NCBI RefSeq assembly: GCF_002160525.1
Contig: NZ_NFKT01000015.1
Coordinates: 1-64,000 of the forward strand
Origin: Lachnoclostridium sp. An169
Lineage (GTDB): Bacteria > Bacillota > Clostridia > Lachnospirales > Lachnospiraceae
DNA: 64,000 nt
Direction of reading: 5' to 3'
In this document: positions 44,708 to 53,066 of the stretch, piece by piece
Position numbering within the stretch: position 1 is the stretch's first letter
Layout: the number at the start of each line of letters is the position of its first letter
Translations under genes and position numbers: made by a program
The notes under the pieces: generated by a model
What the model saw: only the letters and a program-made list of their open reading frames with translations
Database searches by the model: none
What the model was told of the DNA's origin: nothing

Positions 44708-45418
44708 CTACTTGTCGGGCCCTGTGTTCAAAAAGCCCTTTTCCCTCATGCTGACAAAACAGTTATCCCCGATTACAATATGATCCAGCAGCTCCACGCC
44801 GATCAGCCGTCCGGCTTCAAGCACCCGGCGCGTGATGAGAACATCCTCTTTGCTCGGTGTGGGATCTCCGCTTGGATGATTGTGCAGCAGGATAATAAAG
44901 ACCGCGCCCCGCTGCAGCGCCTCCACAAAAAGTTCACGCGGCGAAATCAGCGCCATATCCACCGTACCGGTAGAAACGTCGCTCTCCCCGATCAGCCGTG
45001 CCTTTGCATTGAGGAGAAGAAGTCTGAGAACCTCCCTGTCCCTGTGGCGCAGATCTTCCATATAGTAGCGGGCAATTGTCTCAGGCGCGGAAAAATTAAG
45101 CCCCTCCGATGCTGCGGCTTTCGCCATTCTCTTGGAAAGCTCTGCCAGACAGAGGATCTGGACAGCTTTCACTTTCCCGATTCCTTTCACCTGCATCAGA
45201 CTTTCCCGGTTCCACTTGTGGAGGCTTAGCACGCCCTCCCCGGTGAAACCTGTGTGCAGAAGCCGCTGGGCGAGCTGTATCGAATTCTCGCCTCTTGTTC
45301 CGGTCCGAAGAAGAACCGCCAACAGTTCCACATCCGTGAGATTCTCCGCTCCATACTCTTCACATTTTTCATAAGGCCGCTCTTCGCGGTACATTTCCTT
45401 GATCGTATTGCTCTTCAT
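44708..45418 (-). CDS. radC: RadC-family JAB1/MPN protein
   Basis: 236 residues. N-terminal UPF0758/HhH region (EDLTDVELLAVLLRTGTRGENS and LMQVKGIGKVKAVQ), then the MPN domain with HNHPSGDPTPSKED (HxHx7SxxD metal site). A repair role was once proposed but the molecular function is unknown. The radC-mreBCD order is conserved in Bacillota. Confidence 0.94.
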   Translation of the reverse strand: MKSNTIKEMYREERPYEKCEEYGAENLTDVELLAVLLRTGTRGENSIQLAQRLLHTGFTGEGVLSLHKWNRESLMQVKGIGKVKAVQILCLAELSKRMAKAAASEGLNFSAPETIARYYMEDLRHRDREVLRLLLLNAKARLIGESDVSTGTVDMALISPRELFVEALQRGAVFIILLHNHPSGDPTPSKEDVLITRRVLEAGRLIGVELLDHIVIGDNCFVSMREKGFLNTGPDK

Positions 45419-45457
45419 ATTCTATTTTATCACTGCGACGAAACAATACAACGATTA

Positions 45458-45486
45458 ATTTTAGCACAGAATAAAAGACATGTATA
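45458..45486 (-). promoter_or_regulatory. Candidate promoter of radC-mreB operon
   Basis: Minus strand: TATACA (45486-45481), 17 bp, TAAAAT (45463-45458) with TGC before the -10. Confidence 0.45.
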
Positions 45487-45510
45487 GAGAACGAATCTTA
45501 ATTTTTTGTG

Positions 45511-45642
45511 AAAAAAGCCATGCGCCCCCAAAACAGAACGCCGGATATATGCTCGCATATATCCGGAGATTCTGTTTTGGGGGCATACGGCGCAGCCGTA
45601 AAGCCCGGGCGTGCGGAGCGCGGTCGGGCTTTGTGCATGGCT
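45511..45642 (-). terminator. Cloverleaf-like structured element ending in T6
   Basis: Read on the minus strand: outer stem AGCCATGC/GCATGGCT (45642-45635 with 45523-45516), enclosing three hairpins: AAGCCCG/CGGGCTT (45631-45625 with 45607-45601), TACGGC/GCCGTA (45600-45595 with 45591-45586), and a long two-part stem (45584-45570 with 45538-45524, 15 bp; then 45566-45556 with 45551-45541, 11 bp; loop of four). Six T follow the outer stem, so it can terminate the flavoprotein operon. Elaborate for a terminator and probably a repeat element. Confidence 0.7.
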
Positions 45643-45670
45643 GGACGGATCCGATATCTGATGTCCTTCT

Positions 45671-47245
45671 CTATATGCAAAATCTCCGGATCACCGCCTC
45701 CGCCGTCTTCAGTCCGTCCATCGCCGCCGAGGTGATTCCGCCGGCGTATCCGGCGCCCTCGCCGCAGGGATAGATCCAGGAAATTTCGGAGGTGAAGTTT
45801 TCATTTCGCAGAATCCGAACCGGGGAGGAAGTCCGGCTCTCCACACCGGACAGCAGGGCGTCATCGTCGGCAAAGCCGTGGATCTTCCGGTCCATGGCGG
45901 TGATCCCTTCCTCCAGTGATTCCGCAAGTTCCGGCGGAAAGATACCTCTCACATCGCCGAAAGTATATGAGCCTTTGATGCAGGGATGAATGTGCCCGAA
46001 AGAGGTGCTGATCCGGTTTTCCCGGAAATCTTCAAAGCGCTGGACCGGTACGTTTCCATTTCCCGCCTTCCATGCCCGCTCCTCCAGGGCGCGCTGAAAG
46101 CTCACTCCGGCGAGGGGACCGTCTGCTCCGTAATCTTCCGGTGTCACGGTGACGATTACCGCGCTGTTGGCATTTACTCCTGCCCGGTCATGATAGCTCA
46201 TGCCGTTGACTGCAAGCCGGTGTTCTTCGGAGGAAGCGTTTACCACATAGCCTCCGGGACACATACAGAAGGTGTAGACTCCTCTCCCGCTCTTCGTGTG
46301 TTCCGTCAGTTTATAGGCGGCTGCCGGCAGATTTCCCCGTTCTGCGCGCCCGTACTGGGAGTGGTCGATCAGGCTCTGGGGATGCTCCACGCGCACGCCC
46401 ACAGCGAAAGCCTTGGGTTCCATGGGGAATCCGCGGCGGTGCAGCATTTCAAAGGTATCCCGCGCACTGTGCCCGACAGCCAGGACTGCTGCCCGGGCCC
46501 GGACCTTTTCGGTTCCGTTGATGACCAGGAACTGCTCTTCGGGAAGAATGTCCGTGACCTGGCTGTGAAAGCGGAAGGTACCGCCCAGGCGGATGATCTC
46601 CCTGCGCATTGCCTCCACCACCTGGATCAGGATATCCGTGCCGATGTGCGGTTTCTGGTCATAAAGAATTTCCGGAGGCGCGCCGAAAGCGACAAAGGTC
46701 TCCAGTACGAACCGGTTCCGGCCGCGGGAATCCTTGACCAGTGTGTTCAGCTTGCCGTCAGAAAAAGTGCCTGCGCCTCCCTCTCCGAACTGTACGTTGG
46801 ATGCAGGATTGAGAACGCCCGTCTCCCAGAATTTCTCCACATCCGCCCGGCGTTCCTGAACCGGGGCTCCCCGCTCAATCACAACGGGGCAGTATCCTTC
46901 CCTGGCCAGCAGGTAGGCGCAGAACAGTCCGGCAGGACCGCTTCCGATCACGGCAGTGATCCCCTCTCCGTCTTCCGTGCCATGTTCCGGTGCGGAATAG
47001 GGGATATCTTTTACAATACTGACCTTCTCTCCTGCCCTCTTTTTTACAGCCGGTTCATTTTTCACTTCCACATCCACGGTATAGACATAGAACAGCTCCG
47101 GCTTTTTCCGGGCGTCCAGGGAGCGTTTGCGGATCCGGATGCAGGTCAGGTCGCCGCTGTTTATATGAAGTGTTTTCACGATTTTTTTGCGGAGCTGTTC
47201 CTCCGTGTGCTCCGCCGGGAGCTTGAGCTGACTGATTCTAAGCAT
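45671..47245 (-). CDS. FAD-dependent dehydrogenase (COG2509-type)
   Basis: 524 residues from the ATG at 47245 (GGAGG upstream). An N-terminal about 90-residue domain (RISQLKLPAEHTEEQLRKKIVK) precedes the FAD fold with GSGPAGLFCAYLLAREGY, FGEGGAGTFSDGKLNT, and a C-terminal FAD closure with PCGEGAGYAGGITSAAMDGL. Family function unknown; related to geranylgeranyl-reductase-like flavoproteins. Overlaps the next flavoprotein gene by 8 bp. Confidence 0.88.
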   Translation of the reverse strand: MLRISQLKLPAEHTEEQLRKKIVKTLHINSGDLTCIRIRKRSLDARKKPELFYVYTVDVEVKNEPAVKKRAGEKVSIVKDIPYSAPEHGTEDGEGITAVIGSGPAGLFCAYLLAREGYCPVVIERGAPVQERRADVEKFWETGVLNPASNVQFGEGGAGTFSDGKLNTLVKDSRGRNRFVLETFVAFGAPPEILYDQKPHIGTDILIQVVEAMRREIIRLGGTFRFHSQVTDILPEEQFLVINGTEKVRARAAVLAVGHSARDTFEMLHRRGFPMEPKAFAVGVRVEHPQSLIDHSQYGRAERGNLPAAAYKLTEHTKSGRGVYTFCMCPGGYVVNASSEEHRLAVNGMSYHDRAGVNANSAVIVTVTPEDYGADGPLAGVSFQRALEERAWKAGNGNVPVQRFEDFRENRISTSFGHIHPCIKGSYTFGDVRGIFPPELAESLEEGITAMDRKIHGFADDDALLSGVESRTSSPVRILRNENFTSEISWIYPCGEGAGYAGGITSAAMDGLKTAEAVIRRFCI

Positions 47246-48494
47246 GGGCTGCCTCCTCTCCTGCCCGGTGTCCGCTGGACCATGCCCACTGCAGGTTGTA
47301 TCCTCCGCACATGCCGTCCACGTCGAGGATCTCGCCGGCAAAGTACAGACCGGGGACAAGCAGGGATTCCAGCGTATCCGGGTTCACTTCCGCGGTGTCC
47401 ACTCCGCCGCAGCAGACCTGCGCCTGCTCGAAGGAATTGGTGCGCAGGACGGTTACGCGGAACTGTTTGACCAGGCGGACAAGGGTTTCGATCTCATCCT
47501 CTGTCAGCTTCTCCACCGTCTTTGTGCGGGGGATCCCGGAGAGGCGGATCCACAGGTCAGAGAGCTTCTTGTGGAACAGACCGGTGAAAAACTGCTCCAG
47601 TGTTTTATCCGGGCGCATGCGGATGCGGCTCTTTAAAAACTGCGCAAATTGTTCCTGCGTATGATCCGGCATGAAATCAAGCCGGACAGTCACCTCTTCT
47701 TTTTCGTAAAGGGCGCGGGATACGAAACGGCTCACCTGGAATACCGGTATTCCGGAGATCCCGTAATCGGTCAGCTGGATTTCCCCGCGGTCCGAAGCCA
47801 GAAGTTCCTCCCCGGCAAAGACGGACACTTTTCCGTCTGCCCGGACACCGGCAATGCTTTTGAAGAAATTTTCTCTGCATCTGAGCTGTACAAGAGCCGG
47901 AAGCACAGGGATCAGATGATGTCCCAGCTTTTTTGCAAGGGAGTATCCGGACCCGTCCGATCCGGAGGAAGGAGCGGCTTTGGAACCGGCACAGAGAATG
48001 ACCCGGTCGGTGAAAAATGACTCCTTATCTGTTCGCACGGAAAAGCCCGCAGAATCTTCCTGCGATGAATGTTTTCCCCGGGACGGATGCACCGGACGGA
48101 TCTCCAGGCACTCCTGTTCTGTGCGCACATCCACATTGAGACGGGAAAGCTCCATGCGAAGCACGTCCAGTACTGCGGACGCCTGGTCGGAATTGGGGTA
48201 AAGGTATCCGTTCCTGTTTTTGGAATATATGCCCAGCTTCAGAAAAAATGCAATGGTATCCTGGGCACTGAACTTCTGAATAATCCCCCAGGGAAAAAGC
48301 GGATCCTCCGACCGGTAACAGAGGGACTCCTGGTGGATGTTGGTGAAGTTGCAGCGGCCGTTCCCGGTGGAGAGGATCTTCTTTCCCACTCTTGCATTGT
48401 GTTCGAGAAGGATCACCCTCACTCCGCATTCCGCCGCTGTGATGGCTGCCATCATACCGGAGGCTCCGCCTCCGACAACAGTAACTGTTCTCAT
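47238..48494 (-). CDS. BaiN/RdsA-type NAD(P)/FAD-dependent oxidoreductase (HI0933-like)
   Basis: 418 residues. TVVGGGASGMMAAITAAECG at the N-terminus (dinucleotide fold), GKKILSTGNGRCNFTN typical of the HI0933 family, and the C-terminal GLYFAGEILDVDGMCGGYNLQWAWSSG block. Some members reduce bile acid intermediates; no such claim can be made from this housekeeping setting. Confidence 0.9.
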   Translation of the reverse strand: MRTVTVVGGGASGMMAAITAAECGVRVILLEHNARVGKKILSTGNGRCNFTNIHQESLCYRSEDPLFPWGIIQKFSAQDTIAFFLKLGIYSKNRNGYLYPNSDQASAVLDVLRMELSRLNVDVRTEQECLEIRPVHPSRGKHSSQEDSAGFSVRTDKESFFTDRVILCAGSKAAPSSGSDGSGYSLAKKLGHHLIPVLPALVQLRCRENFFKSIAGVRADGKVSVFAGEELLASDRGEIQLTDYGISGIPVFQVSRFVSRALYEKEEVTVRLDFMPDHTQEQFAQFLKSRIRMRPDKTLEQFFTGLFHKKLSDLWIRLSGIPRTKTVEKLTEDEIETLVRLVKQFRVTVLRTNSFEQAQVCCGGVDTAEVNPDTLESLLVPGLYFAGEILDVDGMCGGYNLQWAWSSGHRAGEEAAHA

Positions 48495-48523
48495 AATCTG
48501 ACTCCTGTCTTTTTTTTAACGGA

Positions 48524-49837
48524 TTACTGACGGATCTTCCGGATATCGATAACTCCCGCGTCGATCATGCACTGCAGGGATTTGAGAATCCCAAGTTTTG
48601 CGTGGTACCAGGTAAGTCCCCCCTGGAAATAGACGGCATAGGGCGGCTTGATGGGACCGTCGGCGCTCAGCTCGATGGAAGAACCCTGCACAAACGCGCC
48701 TGCTGCCATGATCACGTCGCTGTCATAGCCCGGCATCGCCCACGGCTCCGGCGTAACGTAGCTGTCAACAGGGGCAGCAGCCTGGATTCCCTGACAGAAA
48801 GCGATCACTGCTTCCGGGGAGCCGAGAGTCACTGCCTGGATGATATCATGACGGGATTCCCTGCCGTCCGGGATGACCGGAAAGCCCAGCTTTTCATAAA
48901 TATTTGCTGCAAAGACGGCTCCTTTCAAAGCGGAGGCCACCACTGTAGGCGCCAGGAAGAATCCCTGATAGAAGGACTGCATGACCCCCAGCGAAGCGCC
49001 AACCTCTCTTCCCAGTCCCGGGGAAGTCAGACGGTAGGCACAGTTTTCAATCAGATCTTCTCTTCCGGCAATATAGCCTCCGATGGGGGCAAGTCCGCCT
49101 CCCGGATTCTTGATCAGGGAGCCCACGATCATGTCCGCGCCCACATCACTGGGCTCGATGCGCTCTACAAATTCGCCGTAACAGTTGTCTACCATGCAGA
49201 TCACATCCGGACGACGTTCCTTGATAAATGCGATCAGCTCGCCGATCTTCTCCACGGAGTAGCTCGGACGGGTCTGGTATCCTTTGGAACGCTGGATAGT
49301 GACAAGCTTTGTCCGCTCGTTTAAGGCCGCTTCGATAGCGGGATAGTCGAAGTATCCGTCGGGGAGAAGCTCCACCTGACGGTAGGTGACGCCGTATTCT
49401 GCCAGGGATCCGTTTGAAGGACGGATCCCGATCACCTCTTCCAGAGTATCATAAGGCTTGCCCACCGGGGAAAGAAGCTCATCTCCCGGGCGCAGGTTTG
49501 CAGCCAGGGCGATGGCAAGGGCGTGGGTCCCGCAGGTGATCTGGGGACGCACAAGAGCCGCCTCCGTGTGGAACGCCGAGGCGTATACCTTCTCCAGGGT
49601 GTCTCGTCCCTGGTCGCTGTAGCCGTATCCGCTGGCATAATTAAAGCATCCCTCGCTGACCCGGTTCTCCTGCATGGCATGGATCACCTTGAGCTGGTTA
49701 TATTCCGCCGTCTCGTCAAATTCCCGGAATCTTTCGGAAAGGGCCTTCTCGGTCTCCTGTCCCAGCTCCCAGACTTCGGGAGAAATGCCAAGACTGTTGT
49801 AGATTTCTTTCATTTCTGTGTTTCTCTTCGTTTCCAT
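48524..49837 (-). CDS. PLP-dependent methionine gamma-lyase-like / aluminium resistance family protein
   Basis: 437 residues, PF06838 type. ASGYGYSDQGRDTLEKVYA near the N-terminus; QRSKGYQTRPSYSVEKI contains the PLP Lys; CMVDNCYGEF the Asp; and GGLAPIGGYIAGREDLIE is conserved. Related to Bacillus YnbB, whose gene lies near the mutS-mutL-hfq region too. Reaction unknown. ATG at 49837 with GAGGA upstream. Confidence 0.88.
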   Translation of the reverse strand: METKRNTEMKEIYNSLGISPEVWELGQETEKALSERFREFDETAEYNQLKVIHAMQENRVSEGCFNYASGYGYSDQGRDTLEKVYASAFHTEAALVRPQITCGTHALAIALAANLRPGDELLSPVGKPYDTLEEVIGIRPSNGSLAEYGVTYRQVELLPDGYFDYPAIEAALNERTKLVTIQRSKGYQTRPSYSVEKIGELIAFIKERRPDVICMVDNCYGEFVERIEPSDVGADMIVGSLIKNPGGGLAPIGGYIAGREDLIENCAYRLTSPGLGREVGASLGVMQSFYQGFFLAPTVVASALKGAVFAANIYEKLGFPVIPDGRESRHDIIQAVTLGSPEAVIAFCQGIQAAAPVDSYVTPEPWAMPGYDSDVIMAAGAFVQGSSIELSADGPIKPPYAVYFQGGLTWYHAKLGILKSLQCMIDAGVIDIRKIRQ

Positions 49838-49909
49838 AATATCTGTTTCCTCTGTGATATGTTGTAAATATATTGAAATTCTTATCTGTAATATTTCCGT
49901 GACCGCTTG

Positions 49910-50890
49910 TTATGAAACGTCCTTTTGTGTCCCGGAAAAAGAGCCCGTTATATTGCGTTTATGCAGGACGGGCAGAATCTGCCGCTCTACGATCTCCTCC
50001 GCAGAGACGGAGCCGGTCTTGTCGATCCAGATCACATCTTTTTCTCTGCGGAACCATGTGAGCTGCCGCTTTGCAAAATGCCGGGTATCCCGTTTGATAA
50101 TGCGCACTGCCTCATCCAGAGAATACGCTCCGTCCAGATAAGCGAGAATCTCCTTGTACCCGAGCCCCTGCATGGACACGCAGTTTTTGTCCAGTCCTCT
50201 GGCTTTTAAAGCGCGGACCTCGTCCAGCAGCCCCGCTTCCATCATCTGGTCCACCCGCCGGTCAATCTTTTCGTAGAGAACGGAGCGGTCCTGGGTCAGC
50301 ACAAAATAAGCAGAATTATAAACAGAAGTTTTCTCCCGCTCCCGGGCGTTGTGTTCCGAGATTTTCTGCCCGGTCTGATGGTGGAATTCCAGGGCACGTA
50401 TCACTTTCTTTACGTTATGGGCATGGATCTGCTCCGCAGCTTCCGGATCAACTTTTTCAAGCATCCCGTGAAGATATTCGGCGCCCTCCCTGCGGGCGGT
50501 CTCTTCAAGGAAGGCCCGGTAGGACATGTCGCCGTCGTTCTCCGTAAAGTCAATGTCATACAGAACTGCCTGGATGTAAAACCCGGTTCCGCCTACAAGA
50601 ATGGGAATTTTCCCCTTACTGCAGATCTCGCGGATGGCGCGCTTTGCCAGTTCCTGGAAACGCACCACATTAAAGTCCTCCTCCGGTTCCAGAACATCGA
50701 TGAGATGATGGGGAATCCCGTCCATCTCCTCCGGCCGGATCTTCGCCGATCCGATATCCATATGCCGGTATACCTGCATGGAATCCGCGGAAATAATCTC
50801 TCCGTCCACGGCTTTGGCCAGGGCGATGGAAGTGTCTGTTTTTCCGGCCGCGGTCGGCCCTGTCAGTATAATCAGTGGCTGTTTCATCAT
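49910..50890 (-). CDS. miaA: tRNA dimethylallyltransferase
   Basis: 326 residues from the ATG at 50890, which overlaps the mutL stop (ATGA). P-loop LTGPTAAGKTDTSIALAK, DSMQVYRHMDIGSAK, GGTGFYIQAVLYD and the tRNA-binding KRDTRHFAKRQLTWFR. It adds dimethylallyl to A37, preparing the substrate of MiaB, which is also in this window. Confidence 0.96.
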   Translation of the reverse strand: MMKQPLIILTGPTAAGKTDTSIALAKAVDGEIISADSMQVYRHMDIGSAKIRPEEMDGIPHHLIDVLEPEEDFNVVRFQELAKRAIREICSKGKIPILVGGTGFYIQAVLYDIDFTENDGDMSYRAFLEETARREGAEYLHGMLEKVDPEAAEQIHAHNVKKVIRALEFHHQTGQKISEHNAREREKTSVYNSAYFVLTQDRSVLYEKIDRRVDQMMEAGLLDEVRALKARGLDKNCVSMQGLGYKEILAYLDGAYSLDEAVRIIKRDTRHFAKRQLTWFRREKDVIWIDKTGSVSAEEIVERQILPVLHKRNITGSFSGTQKDVS

Positions 50891-53037
50891 ACAATCCTCT
50901 TGAATTTTTTCTCCAGTTCCCGTTTTGTCATGGCAATAATCGTCGGTCTGCCGTGAGGACAGTGATAGGGATTGTCCAGGGTCAGAAGTTCCCCGATCAG
51001 GGCGTCCACTTCTGCCGCGGAGAGCCTGTTGTTGCCCTTTACCGCAGCCTTGCATGACATGGATGCAACTTTCTCGTCGATCAGATCCGGCGTCATGGAT
51101 GTGGTGAGCCCGTCGGAGAGCTCGTCGATCATCTCGAGTAAGAGCTCTTTCTTTGCAATGCCGAAGAGGTTGTCCGGAACCGCGCGGACGGCGAACTCAT
51201 CTCCTCCAAAAGGCTCGATCTCAAAGCCGATCCGCGAGAAACGGTCCATATGCTCGGTAAGGACCTGGGCCTCCTGCATGGACAGTGTCAGGATAATCGG
51301 GGGACTCAGATACTGGGAGGTAAACTCTCTCGTCTTCATTCCCCGCAGTGTCTTCTCATACAGAACTCTCTCGTGGGCGGCATGCTGGTCGATGATATAG
51401 AGACTGTCCTGGAACTGGACGAGCCAGTATGTGTCAAATACCTGTCCGATCAGACGGTATTCTGCCCGCACGTCCCGTTTGAGAAAGTTTTCTTCGAATA
51501 AATCCATCTGCCGCGGCGCTTCTGAAGGAGCCGGATCGGTCCGGTTCTCCTCCGGGCGAATCGGATCAGTCCCGTCCTCTTCCCGGCGAACCGGATCAGC
51601 TCCGTCCTCCTCCTGGTGAACCGGAAGGACGACTTCTTTCTGTCCGTGAATCTCATTCCGGGCGGAAACCTCCGCGGCGGATTTGCGCTCGTGGTAAGCC
51701 ATGACTCTCTCCCGCATCTTGCGGATGAAATAGTCTTCATCACGGACTTCCGGTTCTGTGGAACGGGCAGGATTCACGGGAGCCGCATTATCCGCTGCCC
51801 CGCCGGTCCGGTAGGCCGCAGGCTCCTCCCGAATCTGACTGGGATAAGACGATTCCGGCTGAGGCTGCGCCTGCGCCTGCATCTGCTGTGTCTGTGACGG
51901 CTGTGCCGGTGTCTGCTGCGGCTGTCTGGGTCGCAGCAGAAAGGGGCTTCCTGTGTTTCCTGTTCTTCCGGACGCATCTGCCGCGGTATCCCCGGGCGCG
52001 GGAGCCGGACCGGACACAGGATCCGGGACTTCCGCGCGCTGGATCAGCTCCGGTTCGAGAAGCGTCCTGTGAACCCCTTCAAAGACTGCGTTATAGACAT
52101 CCTGCTGCTTCTGGAAACGCAGCTCCATCTTGGTGGGATGGACGTTGATGTCAATCTCCTCCCCGTTCACCGAGAAGTGGAGAACGGCAAAGGGAAATTT
52201 GTGCTGCATGGTAAAATCTTTATAGGCGTCCTCCAGCGATTTTGAGATCATCCCGCTCTTTACATATCTTCCGTTTACAAAAAAGTTTTCAAAATTGCGG
52301 TTGCCCCGGGTAATGATGGGCTTGCCCAGATAGCCGCGGATGCGAAGACCGTTTTTCTCATAGTCAATCTCCAGGAGATTGGCAGCCACATCCCTGCCGT
52401 AGACGTTATAAATGACGTCTTTTAACTTTCCGTTTCCCGAGGTGCGCAGTTTTTCCTGCCCGTTGTTTTTAAAAAGAAGGGAAACCTCCGGGTGGGAAAG
52501 GGCCAGGTGGATGAGAAGATCCTGGACATGCCCTGCCTCCGTCATGGGAGTTTTCAGAAACTTTCTTCTCGCCGGGACATTGTAGAAAAGCTGTCTTACA
52601 AGAAACGTGGTCCCGTTGGGCGCGCCGGTTTCCTCCAGGGATACTTCTTTTCCCCCTTCGATGACGTAGCGGGTGCCTGTTTCGGCATCCGCCGTCTTTG
52701 TAATCAGCTCTGTCTGCGTAACGGCTGCAATGCTGGAGAGTGCTTCCCCTCGGAATCCCAGAGAGGAAATATGAGAAAGGTCCTCCACGCTGTGGATTTT
52801 GCTCGTCGAATGGCGGAGGAATGCACTTCGCACCTCGTCAGAGGCAATTCCACATCCGTTGTCCGTAATCCGGATAAAAGAAATCCCACCGTCCCGAATC
52901 TCTACGGTAACAGAGGACGCCCCTGCATCGATGGCGTTCTCCACAAGTTCCTTGACAATGGAGGCCGGGCGTTCGATCACTTCCCCGGCCGCGATTTTAT
53001 CGATTGTAACCTGATCCAGTACCTGAATATGCGGCAT
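50887..53037 (-). CDS. mutL: DNA mismatch repair protein MutL
   Basis: 716 residues. GHKL ATPase domain (1-330: VIERPASIVKELVENAIDAGA, TDNGCGI, GFRGEALSSI), a Gln/Pro/Glu-rich linker (about 345-530), and the C-terminal dimerisation/endonuclease domain with DQHAAHERVLYEK and CPHGRPT. The DQHAxxE motif marks an endonuclease-active MutL, as expected without MutH. The linker carries a threefold 30-bp repeat. Confidence 0.96.
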   Translation of the reverse strand: MPHIQVLDQVTIDKIAAGEVIERPASIVKELVENAIDAGASSVTVEIRDGGISFIRITDNGCGIASDEVRSAFLRHSTSKIHSVEDLSHISSLGFRGEALSSIAAVTQTELITKTADAETGTRYVIEGGKEVSLEETGAPNGTTFLVRQLFYNVPARRKFLKTPMTEAGHVQDLLIHLALSHPEVSLLFKNNGQEKLRTSGNGKLKDVIYNVYGRDVAANLLEIDYEKNGLRIRGYLGKPIITRGNRNFENFFVNGRYVKSGMISKSLEDAYKDFTMQHKFPFAVLHFSVNGEEIDINVHPTKMELRFQKQQDVYNAVFEGVHRTLLEPELIQRAEVPDPVSGPAPAPGDTAADASGRTGNTGSPFLLRPRQPQQTPAQPSQTQQMQAQAQPQPESSYPSQIREEPAAYRTGGAADNAAPVNPARSTEPEVRDEDYFIRKMRERVMAYHERKSAAEVSARNEIHGQKEVVLPVHQEEDGADPVRREEDGTDPIRPEENRTDPAPSEAPRQMDLFEENFLKRDVRAEYRLIGQVFDTYWLVQFQDSLYIIDQHAAHERVLYEKTLRGMKTREFTSQYLSPPIILTLSMQEAQVLTEHMDRFSRIGFEIEPFGGDEFAVRAVPDNLFGIAKKELLLEMIDELSDGLTTSMTPDLIDEKVASMSCKAAVKGNNRLSAAEVDALIGELLTLDNPYHCPHGRPTIIAMTKRELEKKFKRIV
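51531..51620 (-). repeat. Three 30-bp tandem units in the mutL linker
   Basis: 51531-51560, 51561-51590 and 51591-51620 share CCGGATCNGTCCNGT...; they encode three decapeptides of the pattern REEDGTDPIR. In-frame, so length changes would not disrupt MutL. Confidence 0.75.
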
Positions 53038-53066
53038 AACTGTCTCCTTTTTGTGTTATAGCTGTA

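Noticed and set aside
45480-45773. Short open frames across the cloverleaf element
   Set aside because: Their peptides come from inverted-repeat DNA and appear on both strands; better explained as a structured element.
45986-47470. 494-codon plus-strand open frame
   Set aside because: Antisense to the two flavoprotein genes, whose motifs are clear; no ribosome site or family match.
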